From NCBI RefSeq assembly GCF_039839375.1, contig NZ_JBDOQU010000007.1, forward strand, positions 62,001 through 126,000: 64,000 nucleotides of DNA, written 5' to 3'. Position 1 is the first letter of the stretch; every line of letters begins with the position of its first letter. Positions 8,381-17,014 of the stretch are shown in pieces. The stretch comes from JBDOQU01 sp039839375 (lineage in GTDB: Bacteria; Pseudomonadota; Alphaproteobacteria; DSM-16000; Inquilinaceae). The position numbers and the translations under genes were made by a program. The notes below the pieces were generated by a model. It was not told the DNA's origin. It searched no databases and saw nothing but the letters and a program-made list of their open reading frames with translations.

Positions 8381-10129
8381 GTGAGCGCGAAGGACAAGCT
8401 GAAAAAGGTATCGGGCGATTTGCGCAGTGCGCGCTGGTTCGCGCCAGATGATCTGCGCGGCTTCGGACACCGGTCCCGCATCATGCAGATGGGCTATGCG
8501 CCGGATGATTGGAAGGGGAAGCCGGTCATCGGCATCCTGAACACGTGGTCCGATCTCAGCCCCTGTCACGCGCATTTCAAGCAGCGCGTCGAAGACGTGA
8601 AGCGCGGGGTGTTTCAGGCGGGCGGCTTTCCGGTCGAGTTGCCGGTGATCGCGCTCTCGGAAAATTTCATGAAGCCGACGACGATGCTATACCGCAATCT
8701 GTTGGCGATCGAGACAGAGGAGCAGATCCGCAGCCACCCGATCGACGGCGTGGTGTTGATGGGTGGCTGTGACAAGACCACACCGGGCTTGATCATGGGC
8801 GCAACGAGTGCGGGGCTGCCGATGATCTATCTGCCTGCGGGACCGATGCTGCGCGGCAATTATCGCGGTCAAACCCTGGGCTCCGGCTCGGATTCCTGGA
8901 AATACTGGGATGAGCGGCGCGCCGGCAATATCGACGACAAGGAATGGGAAGGCATCGAAGGAGGAATCGCTCGTTCTCACGGGCACTGCATGACCATGGG
9001 CACCGCCAGCACCATGACGGCGATTGCCGAGGCGCTCGGATTAACCCTTCCGGGGGCAAGCTCCATTCCGGCGGCCGACGCCAACCACATCCGTATGTCG
9101 GCTGCCGTGGGACGCCGAATCGTTGAACTGGTGGAAGAGAGCCTGACGCCTGACAAGATTCTCACACGGGACGCCTTCTACAATGCGGTGACGGTTGCAG
9201 CAGCGACCGGCTGCTCCACGAACGCCATAATCCATCTCATCGCCATGGCGCGGCGGGCCGGGGTGAACCTGACGCTCGAAGATTTTGATGCTAAGAGCCG
9301 CGTGACGCCGGTGATCGCGAACATCAGACCGTCGGGCAAGACCTATCTGATGGAGGATTTCTATTATGCGGGCGGTTTGCGGGCATTAATGGCCCAGTTG
9401 GGCGATCGTCTGAATGGAAACTGTCTGACAGTCAGCGGCCAGGCGCTCGGCGAAACTCTCGAGGGGGCGGAAGTCTTCAATAGCGACGTGATCAGGCCTG
9501 TGGACAGGCCGGTCTATCGCGAGGGTTCTCTGGCGGTCGTACGAGGCAACCTCGCGCCCGATGGCGCCGTCATCAAGCCCGCAGCCTGCGATCCGCGTTT
9601 CTACGTGCATGAAGGTCCCGCGCTTGTCTTCGACAGTTATCCGGAGATGAAGGCGGCGATAGAAGACGAGAAGCTTGACGTTACTCCGGATCATGTTCTG
9701 GTGCTTCGAAATGTCGGACCGCTCGGCGGCCCGGGCATGCCGGAATGGGGAATGCTGCCGATCCCGAAGGCTCTGCTCAGGCAGGGTCACCGCGATATGT
9801 TGCGGATATCAGATGCGCGCATGAGTGGAACGAGCTATGGCGCGTGCATCCTGCATGTCGCACCGGAATCGTATGCGGGCGGGCCGCTGGGACTCCTGAG
9901 AACCGGCGATATCATTCGGTTCGATCTGCAGAACCGGTCGCTGGATATGCTGGTCGATCAGGAGGAACTCGATGCGCGACGGATCTCCTGGGAGAAGCCG
10001 CCGGATCGGATCGGTCGCGGCTATGGCTGGATGTTCGCCCGTCACGTCTTGCAGGCCGACAAGGGTTGTGATTTCGATTTTCTAGGCTCGGCCTACGGTC
10101 CTTCCGCCGGCGAGCCGGATATTTTCTAA
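8381..10129 (+). CDS. IlvD/Edd-family dehydratase (L-arabonate/D-xylonate dehydratase-like)
   Basis: A 582-aa cytoplasmic iron-sulfur dehydratase of the IlvD/Edd family, closest in feel to the pentonate branch. Candidate cluster-binding cysteines lie in DLSPCHAHF, MGGCDKTTPG and HGHCMTMGTASTM. The serine-containing DARMSGTSYGAC near residue 480 is the conserved substrate-enediol segment. It starts with GTG and has AGGAGA at 8370-8375. It would convert an aldonic acid to the 2-keto-3-deoxy acid, the substrate of the HpcH-type aldolase encoded 175 bp upstream. The substrate (arabonate, xylonate, fuconate or another) cannot be told from sequence. It closes the cluster. Confidence 0.9.
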   Translation: MSAKDKLKKVSGDLRSARWFAPDDLRGFGHRSRIMQMGYAPDDWKGKPVIGILNTWSDLSPCHAHFKQRVEDVKRGVFQAGGFPVELPVIALSENFMKPTTMLYRNLLAIETEEQIRSHPIDGVVLMGGCDKTTPGLIMGATSAGLPMIYLPAGPMLRGNYRGQTLGSGSDSWKYWDERRAGNIDDKEWEGIEGGIARSHGHCMTMGTASTMTAIAEALGLTLPGASSIPAADANHIRMSAAVGRRIVELVEESLTPDKILTRDAFYNAVTVAAATGCSTNAIIHLIAMARRAGVNLTLEDFDAKSRVTPVIANIRPSGKTYLMEDFYYAGGLRALMAQLGDRLNGNCLTVSGQALGETLEGAEVFNSDVIRPVDRPVYREGSLAVVRGNLAPDGAVIKPAACDPRFYVHEGPALVFDSYPEMKAAIEDEKLDVTPDHVLVLRNVGPLGGPGMPEWGMLPIPKALLRQGHRDMLRISDARMSGTSYGACILHVAPESYAGGPLGLLRTGDIIRFDLQNRSLDMLVDQEELDARRISWEKPPDRIGRGYGWMFARHVLQADKGCDFDFLGSAYGPSAGEPDIF

Positions 10130-10444
10130 GAGTCTGTTTGGAAAATCGGAAGATTGAGATTTGGGCGGGGTCGGGCTGTGATTCAAACACTGGATGTGGA
10201 CGGAACAGAGCTTGTGGCCGAATGGCCAAGATCGCCAGGAAAGCCAAGCGCAACCCCCTGATCTGACGGACGAGCAGTGGGAATGGAGTTGCTCCGCTGA
10301 TAGGATCGCCTTGTCCGGCGACATCCCGAGCCTGATCGATCCGTCACGGGGTACCGATTCCATACGCGTTGTTCGCTTGCAGTCGACCCGTGCAGGGTTG
10401 AAACACTGGGCCTACTATATGACGGCCTGCCATCTCGTTTCATA
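10130..10444 (+). mobile_element. IS5-type element fragment, interrupted by IS630
   Basis: Just after the dehydratase stop the sequence GAGTCTGTTTGGAAA resembles the end of an IS5/IS427-group element. It is followed by a frame encoding PDLTDEQWEW (about 10252-10290), a stretch typical of the N-terminus of IS5-family transposases. The reading frame then loses family likeness and no full transposase can be assembled, so it is a decayed fragment. The right side is cut by the IS630 insertion at 10445. The rest of this ~315-bp stretch holds no gene I can support. Confidence 0.5.
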
Positions 10445-11603
10445 CCAACGGCATTATAGATTGACCTCGGCCCATTTTCGGGCGGTGATGGAAGCGACGG
10501 CGGTCTTGTCGTTTGCGAAGAAGTTCCAGGCCTGACAGCATTTGTCGAGGATGTCTGGGTAGCCGTCGAAGACGGTGATGGCGAGCTTGTTCTTGCGCAG
10601 ATACTCCCAGACGTTCTCGACCGGATTGAGTTCGGGCGCATAGGGCGGCAGGTGCAGCAGGGTGAGGTTGTCGGGTATGCGGAGGTCATCGGCGATGTGC
10701 CAGCCGGCGCCGTCGAGGACGAGGATGGCGTGGGCTCCCGGTTCGACCTGGCTGCCGATTTCGGCCAGATGCAGGGACAGCGCCTCGGCGTTGGCCTTGG
10801 GCAGGACGAGCGCGGCGATGGCGGCGCGCGCCGGGCAGACGGCGCCAAAGATGTAGGCCCATTTGTAACGCCGGTCGCGGAGGCCGCGCGGTCGGCTTCC
10901 GCGCTTGGCCCAGACCTTCGTCAGCGTCCCCTGCTGGCCGACGCGGGCTTCGTCCTGGAACCAGATTTCGATCGGTTTGCCGCGTGCCGCGGGCGGGATT
11001 GCCGCGGCTACCCGATCGACGAAGTTTTTTTGAAAGCCTCCTGGGCGGCTTCGTCGGCCTTCGGATGACGCGGCCGCACCGACAGGCGCACGAAGCCGAG
11101 TTCGGCCAGTTGCGCGCCCACCGTGCGCTCCTGCATGACGACCCCGAACATCTCCTCGATCCGTCGCTTCAGGTCCTTGCGCCGCCACCGCACCACGCCG
11201 TCCCGCTCGGGATCGGGACCTCGTTCCACCAGCGCCGCGAGCTCGGCCTTCTGCGCCGGCGTCAGCCAGGGCCGGCGACCGGGCGGCTTGCGGTTGGAAA
11301 GGCCGCTCAGCCCTTCGGCATTGTAGCGATGCACCCAGTCCCGCAGCGTCTGCCGGTCCATCCCGCAACTCTCCGCCGCCGCCTTGCGCTCAACACCCTC
11401 CACAACAAGTGCGATTGCCAGCATCCGCCGCGCCGCCCGCGCATCGCTCGTCCGGGCCGCCGCGGCGCGCAATTGGTCCACCGACAGATCTTTCCGGGTG
11501 ACTGCTATTCCCGCCATCGAAACCTCCTTCGGTCGTCGATGACAGTGAGTCAGACTCCGCGGCTTTTGGGAATCCCCCAAGAGTCACAAATCAATGCCGT
11601 TGG
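10445..11603. mobile_element. Complete IS630-family insertion sequence
   Basis: The 1159-bp element begins CCAACGGCATT (10445-10455) and ends with its exact reverse complement AATGCCGTTGG (11593-11603), giving perfect 11-bp terminal repeats. A TA dinucleotide flanks each end (10443-10444 and 11604-11605), the target duplication characteristic of IS630/Tc1-mariner elements. The single transposase gene runs on the minus strand. The intact ends and TA duplication suggest a fairly recent insertion. Confidence 0.9.
10454..11517 (-). CDS. IS630-family transposase, two frames joined at an A7 run
   Basis: The first frame (start ATG 11517, GGAGG ribosome site just upstream) encodes the N-terminal helix-turn-helix region, with DRQTLRDWVHRYNAEGLSGL, and ends after EAFKKTSSIG. 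The second frame (-1 relative) continues with KNFVDRVAAAIPP and carries the DDE catalytic core: FQDEARVGQQG, LDGAGWH and LPPYAPELNPVENVWEYLR. The switch lies at a run of seven A residues on the coding strand (plus-strand T run 11025-11031). Many IS630 elements make full transposase by programmed frameshifting at such a run, so the gene may be active; a sequencing or mutational indel is the alternative. The intact element ends favour a working copy. Confidence 0.85.
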
Positions 11604-11761
11604 TAGAACGTAACGAAGCTGATCGGCGACCCTACTTATGCTGACGATCCTCTTCGGCCACGGTTGGTTCAACCTGAAACCAGCTTCGCCTTATGGCAGT
11701 CGGAACATGCAGCCCAGGCACCGCATTTTCTGACAAACTGCAAGAACGAACGGAGACGAGG

Positions 11762-12238
11762 ATGAGCAACGACGATATCGATCGTGCCTGGGCGCTGATG
11801 AAGAAGATCGGCTTCTGCATGCTCAGCACGCATGACGGCGAGGACATCCGCGCCCGGCCGATGGCCGCCCATGTTGAACGGGACGAGCATATGATCTATT
11901 TCCTCACCGATGCCGAAAGCCACAAGGACGAGGAGATCGAGCGCAACCCCAATGTCGGGCTCGTCTTTGCCGATGCAGGCGATCAGAAGTATGTCTCCGT
12001 CACCGGCCGGGCCGAGGTCTCCAACGACCGGCAGAAGATCAAGGATCTCTGGTCGACGCCCGCCAAGGCGTGGTGGGGCAGCCCGGACGATCCCTCGATC
12101 CGGGTGCTGAAGATCGCGCCGAAGGACGCTCAATACTGGGACAGCCCCGGCACGACGGTCAGCTATGTGAAGATGATCGCCGCGGCCATGTCGGACAGCC
12201 GCCCGGCGATGGGCGATCACGCCAAAACCAACTTGTAG
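11762..12238 (+). CDS. Pyridoxamine 5'-phosphate oxidase-family (general stress FMN-binding split-barrel) protein
   Basis: A 158-aa protein of the FMN-binding split-barrel fold, similar to general stress protein 26-like proteins. Typical features are the N-terminal helix DRAWALMKKIGFCMLSTHDG, the RARPMAAHVERDEHMIYFLT strand pair and the RNPNVGLVFADAGDQKYVSV segment. It may bind flavin or F420-like cofactor; real PNPOx activity is unlikely at this length. The start ATG at 11762 follows GGAGACGAGG and begins the conserved fold. It heads a run of small genes (12248, 12737) in the same direction, in the stress-related part of the window. Confidence 0.88.
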   Translation: MSNDDIDRAWALMKKIGFCMLSTHDGEDIRARPMAAHVERDEHMIYFLTDAESHKDEEIERNPNVGLVFADAGDQKYVSVTGRAEVSNDRQKIKDLWSTPAKAWWGSPDDPSIRVLKIAPKDAQYWDSPGTTVSYVKMIAAAMSDSRPAMGDHAKTNL

Positions 12239-12247
12239 GCAAGCGCC

Positions 12248-12724
12248 ATGAACCGATGGACGCGTATCGGCGTCTCGGCGCTTGTCACCGGCACGGTGGC
12301 GAGTGTTGCCTCGACGGCCGCGCTGGCCCTGCTGGCGAGGGCAGAGGGCAAGGGCGCTCTCCAGCCCACCAACGCGACGAGCCATTGGCTTCATGGCGAC
12401 GAAGCTGCCCGGCGGGAGAAGGCGGACATCACCCACACGGCTTTGGGCTATGGAACGCACAAGGCCTCGGCCGTGTTCTGGGCCCTGCCCTTCCAGGTTT
12501 GGCTTGCCGCCCGGCCGCCGCGCTCGTCCGGCGAGCTGTTGCGCAATGCGATGCTCATGTCCGCGATCGCCGCGATGGTGGATTACGGAGCGACGCCCAA
12601 GCGGTTCACGCCGGGATGGGAACTGGTCGTGTCGAAACGATCAATGGTGGCAACCTTCGGAGCTCTGGCTCTCGGCCTCGCCGGCGGCGCCGTGCTCGCT
12701 CGCAACTGGGTCGGTGAGGATTGA
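12248..12724 (+). CDS. Hypothetical membrane protein (DUF1440-like)
   Basis: A 158-aa protein with probably four membrane segments: residues ~8-28, ~70-90, ~98-115 and ~132-152. Conserved-looking features are the loop NATSHWLHGDEAARREKADI with its His and charged residues, and a second-half VDYGATPKRFTPGWELVVSK loop. The arrangement resembles the small inner-membrane YagU/DUF1440-type proteins, but I cannot confirm the family without a search. It starts 9 nt after the preceding FMN-binding protein gene and is followed by a small cytoplasmic protein gene 12 nt downstream, so the three are likely one operon. Confidence 0.7.
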   Translation: MNRWTRIGVSALVTGTVASVASTAALALLARAEGKGALQPTNATSHWLHGDEAARREKADITHTALGYGTHKASAVFWALPFQVWLAARPPRSSGELLRNAMLMSAIAAMVDYGATPKRFTPGWELVVSKRSMVATFGALALGLAGGAVLARNWVGED

Positions 12725-12736
12725 AAGGAGAGGTCC

Positions 12737-13000
12737 ATGACGGGATCGACGGATCAGCTTTCCGACAAAGCGCTATCGATCTTTGCCTTCGCCGCCTATC
12801 ACGAACTGATCAGCGGGCAGCCGGTCTCAAGCGTGGTTCGCCGCGATCATGCCGGCCATACCGCCGATCCCGATGGCGTGGCCGAGTTGGAGAACCGCGA
12901 CCTCATAACCGTCGAGGAAGATGTCCTGCATTTGAATTCCGAGATGAAGGAGTTTTTGCACATGCTGATCGCCGCGATCCGCAGTAAAGCCTGCCGATAA
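12737..13000 (+). CDS. Small hypothetical protein
   Basis: An 87-aa acidic cytoplasmic protein that I do not recognise. It has a helix-rich N-terminus (LSIFAFAAYHELISGQPVSS), a His/Asp-rich middle segment (RRDHAGHTADPDGVAELENR) and a C-terminal helix. A strong ribosome site AAAGGAGAGG precedes the ATG and the gene follows the membrane protein gene by 12 nt. Codon use is like its neighbours, so it is probably real. No function can be assigned. Confidence 0.65.
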   Translation: MTGSTDQLSDKALSIFAFAAYHELISGQPVSSVVRRDHAGHTADPDGVAELENRDLITVEEDVLHLNSEMKEFLHMLIAAIRSKACR

Positions 13001-13078
13001 TCCCGTTTCTAAGCTGATGTCAGGTGCAACTCATTGGCAACGACGGCATCATTGTCTGACGCTTGCGTTGAAAGGAGA

Positions 13079-13310
13079 CTAACACCGCCACGAGAGCCTT
13101 GCTTCACCCCGTCCGTCGACGTCCATCTCCATGATCCGGATATCGCCGCCGATGCCTTCCAGCCGCCTGCCCTCCATCCAGATTCCCGCGCCCTCCGGCA
13201 GAACCGGCGGTCTTTCGACCGCGCTACAGAGTCTGATCTTCTCGATTCCGGAGGGGAGGACAGCACGTCGGTATGGCTGACGACAGGTCCAAGGGCAACC
13301 AGGCTCCGTT
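13079..13310 (-). other. Possible decayed coding remnant; otherwise empty spacer 13001-13354
   Basis: The ~350-bp spacer between the small hypothetical gene and tspO contains no intact gene. On the minus strand one frame ending at a TAG near 13079 reads coherently for ~70 codons, with segments such as RRAVLPSGIEKIRL and LPEGAGIWMEGRRLEGIGG. These resemble the C-terminal part of an unidentified protein. No start codon with a ribosome site is visible, so I treat it as a possible gene fragment. Confidence 0.25.
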
Positions 13311-13354
13311 CACCAAAGGATGATCACACAGCAGACTGAAGGACTTTCTCCAAG

Positions 13355-13846
13355 ATGCGACCGACGACAAACGCCAAATCTCCTGCTCTGAACGGCTCCT
13401 CCGCATTCTGGCTGCTGGGATTCGTCATTCTGGTCGTCGCCATCGGCATTGCGATCGGCTTCGCAACCGCGCCTGGCGCGTGGTACGAAACACTTGCGAA
13501 GCCGATTTTCAATCCTCCGCCGTGGGTTTTTGGTCCGGTCTGGACCGTCATCTATATCCTGATCGCCGTCGCCGGCTGGCGCATCTGGATGATCGCACCG
13601 AAGAGTGGAGCAATGGGCGCCTGGGCGCTGCAGATGGCCCTCAACTGGCTGTGGTCGCCGATCTTCTTCGGCGCAGAGATGCCATGGCTCGCCTTCGCCA
13701 TCATCGTCGTGCTGCTCGGGGCGATCGCGCTGTTCATCGTGCTGGCGCGCCGGATTGACAAGGTCGCGGCGTGGCTGTTCGCGCCTTATGCCCTCTGGGT
13801 GGCGTTCGCCACCCTTCTCAACGGCTCGATCGCCGTGATGAACTGA
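13355..13846 (+). CDS. tspO: TspO/MBR-family tryptophan-rich sensory protein
   Basis: A 163-aa membrane protein with five predicted transmembrane helices and the aromatic-rich signatures of TspO: KPIFNPPPWVFGPVWTVIY near residues 50-68, ALNWLWSPIFFG near 95-106, and APYALWVAFATLLNGSIA near the C-terminus. TspO binds porphyrins and acts in tetrapyrrole handling and oxidative or light stress; in Rhodobacter it modulates photosynthesis genes in response to oxygen. That fits its place beside photolyases and the singlet-oxygen sigma factor. It ends 6 nt before the end of the convergent class II photolyase gene. No RpoE-type promoter was seen upstream. Confidence 0.93.
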   Translation: MRPTTNAKSPALNGSSAFWLLGFVILVVAIGIAIGFATAPGAWYETLAKPIFNPPPWVFGPVWTVIYILIAVAGWRIWMIAPKSGAMGAWALQMALNWLWSPIFFGAEMPWLAFAIIVVLLGAIALFIVLARRIDKVAAWLFAPYALWVAFATLLNGSIAVMN

Positions 13847-13852
13847 CGCGGT

Positions 13853-15232
13853 TCACGCTTCGCCGGCTTCGGCTTCGGCGAGTTCATCGACGCGCTTCAC
13901 ATAGGCATCGATGTCGATCTTGCGCTCCAGTCCGCCGGCGGTCATCGACCGCACCTTCCCGAAGATGGCGCGTTCCGGCCATGGGCGGTCGTGCAGGCCG
14001 AAGCACCAGGCGACATTGGCGTAGGAGTTCGAGTCGCGGCCGCAAAGGAAATAGCGATTGTTGAGCGTGAGCGCCGTCTTGAACGCCTTCTCCGGACTGG
14101 GCGACCACTCGAGGATCTTCTTGCCCCAATACATACGCATGTGGTTGTGCATGTAGCCCGTGACGCGCATCTCGCACATCGCGGCGTTCCAGTAACGATC
14201 GTGCGTCTTGCCTGCGGCGAGCTGCGGCTCGCTATAGGTGTGCGGGCGTGGATCGCCGCGATGCGCTTCCAGCGTTTTGCGCGCCCAATCCGGCAGACAA
14301 GAATAGCCGTCGTAGCGCGGCTGATGTTCGACGAAGTTCATCGCCAGTTCCCGGCGCACCACCAGTTCCTCAAGGTAGGCGGCGCGGTGGGCGTTTCCGG
14401 CCCTAGCTTTGGACACGGAAAGCGCGATCTCGACCGGCGAAATCTGCCCGAAATGCAGATAGGCTGACAGGAACGACACCTGTTCACGCGCCGGCTCGCC
14501 GCGCGCGTCGGCGTACTTTTCAAGCGGACCTTCGATGAACGCGTCGAGCCGGCGGTGCGCCTCGCCGGCGCCGCCCTTGAAGCGGCGGACCGGGCCGATG
14601 TTGTGATCGATCTTCAGCTTGCCCAGCAAAGCCGGGGCATCGGAAAGATCGATCGACCGGGGTGGTTTACGCGATCCAATTTTGACCTTCACCGGTGTGC
14701 GGCGCATCGGCTTCAGGAAGTCGTCGCGTAGCCGCTGGATCTTTGGCCGTAGCGTCCGTGCGGCAGTTTCAATCTTGCCCGAGGCGAGTTCGACCGGAAC
14801 GACGACGTCGCATTCGACCTGCACCACGCGCCTGCCCGCAGCGCTGGCTACGTGTTGGCACCATTTTTTCTGATGACGAAGATAGCCGCGATCGCAGACG
14901 ACGAGCGCGGCGTCGCGCGCCAGGTTGATCGCGACCTCATCCGGCGAACCGTGTTGAACGACAAAACCGATGCCGCGCCGCGACAACGCCTGCTCGACGT
15001 CGAGCAGGCCCTCCAGCATGAAGGCATAATGGCGCGCATTCGCTTCCGGGTACCCGTCCGTTAGCCCAAAGCCGACGAGCACCGGAAGTTCGAGCCGGTT
15101 CGCATGAGCTATCGCCGCCTCCAGCGCCGGGTTGAACGCCTCGCGCTGCGACTGCTGCACCCAGTAGAGGACGTATTCGCCCTCGCGCTCCGGCTGGTCG
15201 TTCAGGTCTTTGAGACGTTCCTTCTCGATCAT
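13853..15232 (-). CDS. Class II CPD photolyase (deoxyribodipyrimidine photolyase)
   Basis: A 459-aa flavoprotein that uses blue light to split cyclobutane pyrimidine dimers. The N-terminal alpha/beta domain begins YVLYWVQQSQREAFNPALE, typical of class II enzymes. The C-terminal FAD-binding helical domain contains VSFLSAYLHFGQISPVEIAL, LEELVVRRELAMNFVE, YMHNHMRMYWGKKILEWS and LNNRYFLCGRDSNSYANVAW, all class II features. Its ATG overlaps the stop of the upstream FeS-type photolyase gene in an ATGA (15229-15232), so the two are translationally coupled. It is the last gene of the 17398-13853 operon, which has an RpoE-type promoter, matching the known control of a photolyase gene by RpoE in Rhodobacter. 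Confidence 0.93.
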   Translation of the reverse strand: MIEKERLKDLNDQPEREGEYVLYWVQQSQREAFNPALEAAIAHANRLELPVLVGFGLTDGYPEANARHYAFMLEGLLDVEQALSRRGIGFVVQHGSPDEVAINLARDAALVVCDRGYLRHQKKWCQHVASAAGRRVVQVECDVVVPVELASGKIETAARTLRPKIQRLRDDFLKPMRRTPVKVKIGSRKPPRSIDLSDAPALLGKLKIDHNIGPVRRFKGGAGEAHRRLDAFIEGPLEKYADARGEPAREQVSFLSAYLHFGQISPVEIALSVSKARAGNAHRAAYLEELVVRRELAMNFVEHQPRYDGYSCLPDWARKTLEAHRGDPRPHTYSEPQLAAGKTHDRYWNAAMCEMRVTGYMHNHMRMYWGKKILEWSPSPEKAFKTALTLNNRYFLCGRDSNSYANVAWCFGLHDRPWPERAIFGKVRSMTAGGLERKIDIDAYVKRVDELAEAEAGEA

Positions 15233-16764
15233 AAGAAGGTCTCCGCCGTCAGTTTCGTCTTGAGAGCCGAAGCGCGCTTACGGATCATCGCGAGATCTCC
15301 CGCATCTTTCCTGGCAAGATTCATATAGGGGTACTTCATGCGCGGATTCCTTGAGAAGCGCGGCTCGTGCCGCGCCAGGAAATCCCAGTAGAGCGTGGAA
15401 AACGGGCAGGCATCGTCGCCGACGGACTTGCGCGGATCGTAGCGGCAGTGGCGACAGTAATCGCTCATCTTGTTGATGTAGTTGCCGGCCGCCGCATAGG
15501 GCTTGGTGCCGATCAGGCCGCCATCGCCATGTTGGCTCATGCCGAGCGCGTTCGGCAGCGACACCCAGTCGATGGCGTCCCAGAACATCGACGTGTGCCA
15601 GCGATGCACGTCATAGGGCCGAACGCCGAGCAGCAGGCAGAAGAGCCCGAGCACCATCAGTCGCTCAATATGATGCGCATAGGCGTGATCGATGGTGTGA
15701 CGTATCGCTTCCGCGAGGCAGCGCATGTCGGTTTCGCCGGTCCAGTAGAAGCGCGGCATCGGCAGGTCCGCCTCCAGCGCGTTCTGGTCGGCATAGCCCG
15801 GCATGAAGCGCCAGTAGATGCCATGGACGAATTCGCGCCAACCGATCATCTGGCGCACGAAGCCTTCAACGGAATTGAGCGGCGCGCCGGCGGGGTTGGC
15901 GACGACAGCGTCGACGACTTCCCGCGGCCGCAGGAGATGGAGATTGAGCGGTCCGGACAGATGCGAATGGAACAGGAAGGGCTCTCCGATGCGCATGGCA
16001 TCCTGGAAGCGGCCGAAATGGCCGAGCCCGTGCTCGACGAAGTCTTGAAGCGAGGCAAGCGCCTGATCGCGCGTCACCGGCAGATCGAAGTCGTCGAGCC
16101 GGCCCGGGCTGTCGGGAAACTCGCGGTTCACGAGTTCCAGCACACCGCGGGTGGTCGCATCAGGAGGAAAGCTTTTCTTGAAGGGCGCCAGCGGCGGTCC
16201 TTCGCGCCCGAAGGATGCGCGATTCTGCTCGTCGTAATTCCAGGCCCCACCGGTTGGCGTCCCGTCCGGCTTGATCAGGACATCCAGCCGCAGGCGCATG
16301 AACCGGTAGAACTGCTCAAGCACGAGCCGCGGATGCTCTTCCGCGAAAGCGGCGAAAGTCTCGTCCGGACACAGAAAGTGCCGGTCGGCGCAAAACTCGA
16401 TCGGCGGCCGAAGTTTCTCGAGCTGTTCGCGGACGCGCCAATCGCCGGGCTGGAGAACGACAATGGCTTTCGGCTGCAAAGCGGTCGTCCAGCGCGAAAT
16501 TTCGTCGGCGAACGAGCCGCGATTGGCCGGGTCGTCAAGTTCGCTGTAGTAGACCCGCCGCCCCGCCGAGCGCTGCTCGTCGCGGAAATGACGCATAGCC
16601 GAAAAGAAGAAGACGAGGCGGCGCTTGTGCTGAGGAATGTAAGCGGCTTCCTCGCGGACCTCCATCTGCAGGATCGCATCCTGTTCCGGGTCGAAGCCGT
16701 CGAAGGCGGTGGACCGGCCGTCGAGTTGATCACCCAGGACGATGACGAGACGGCGCAGCTTCAC
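15229..16764 (-). CDS. phrB: Iron-sulfur bacterial cryptochrome/photolyase (FeS-BCP, PhrB-type)
   Basis: A 511-aa photolyase/cryptochrome of the FeS-BCP group, whose studied members (Agrobacterium PhrB) repair (6-4) photoproducts. The N-terminal antenna domain starts RRLVIVLGDQLDG. Four cysteines fit a [4Fe-4S] cluster: one in LFCLLLGVRPYD, two in SDYCRHC and one in GDDACPF. The FAD site includes HADPARYHW-like RLMVLGLFCL and DIHRWHTSMFWDAIDWVSLP-equivalent residues VHRWHTSMFWDAIDWV. It starts with GTG at 16764, overlapping the DUF2945 stop by 3 nt. Having both FeS-BCP and class II photolyases in one operon covers both main UV lesions. Confidence 0.92.
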   Translation of the reverse strand: MKLRRLVIVLGDQLDGRSTAFDGFDPEQDAILQMEVREEAAYIPQHKRRLVFFFSAMRHFRDEQRSAGRRVYYSELDDPANRGSFADEISRWTTALQPKAIVVLQPGDWRVREQLEKLRPPIEFCADRHFLCPDETFAAFAEEHPRLVLEQFYRFMRLRLDVLIKPDGTPTGGAWNYDEQNRASFGREGPPLAPFKKSFPPDATTRGVLELVNREFPDSPGRLDDFDLPVTRDQALASLQDFVEHGLGHFGRFQDAMRIGEPFLFHSHLSGPLNLHLLRPREVVDAVVANPAGAPLNSVEGFVRQMIGWREFVHGIYWRFMPGYADQNALEADLPMPRFYWTGETDMRCLAEAIRHTIDHAYAHHIERLMVLGLFCLLLGVRPYDVHRWHTSMFWDAIDWVSLPNALGMSQHGDGGLIGTKPYAAAGNYINKMSDYCRHCRYDPRKSVGDDACPFSTLYWDFLARHEPRFSRNPRMKYPYMNLARKDAGDLAMIRKRASALKTKLTAETFL

Positions 16765-16970
16765 CTTTTCTTCAACCCGCCCGGCTTGTGCGCCGCCTTC
16801 CTACCGGACTTGTCGCTTCGGACGATGTACTGGGGATTGTCCTTGGAAGCGGCAACCTTGTGACCTTTAATATGGGTTTGCGAGATCTGCTTCTTGACTA
16901 CTTTGCCATGCGTCACACCCTGGCTGGTGGCCCAGTTGACTTCGTCGCCTTTCTCCAGTTTCTTCGCCAT
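16761..16970 (-). CDS. DUF2945 (Tudor-like) small basic protein
   Basis: A 69-aa basic protein matching the DUF2945/hypervirulence-associated Tudor-like family: EKGDEVNWATSQGVTHGKVV followed by KGHKVAASKDNPQYIVRSDK and a Lys-rich tail. These small SH3-like proteins are often encoded beside photolyases or stress genes, with unknown function. I chose ATG 16970 because it begins the conserved domain; the frame stays open to 17054 but would overlap the DUF2147 gene. Its stop overlaps the GTG start of phrB, so it belongs to the photolyase operon. Confidence 0.82.
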   Translation of the reverse strand: MAKKLEKGDEVNWATSQGVTHGKVVKKQISQTHIKGHKVAASKDNPQYIVRSDKSGRKAAHKPGGLKKR

Positions 16971-17014
16971 TGCCAGTTTCTCCCAGGATCGGTCAACCTC
17001 TATTAAAAGTCCTG

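Noticed and set aside
13133..13164. Another TGATCC upstream of tspO
   Set aside because: At the 18-nt spacing the -10 position reads CTTCCA rather than TA-rich sequence, so I did not count it as an RpoE promoter.
15367..16863. A 498-codon plus-strand open frame opposite the FeS-type photolyase gene
   Set aside because: The minus strand has the complete photolyase with cluster cysteines and coupling overlaps; the opposite frame has no recognisable feature.
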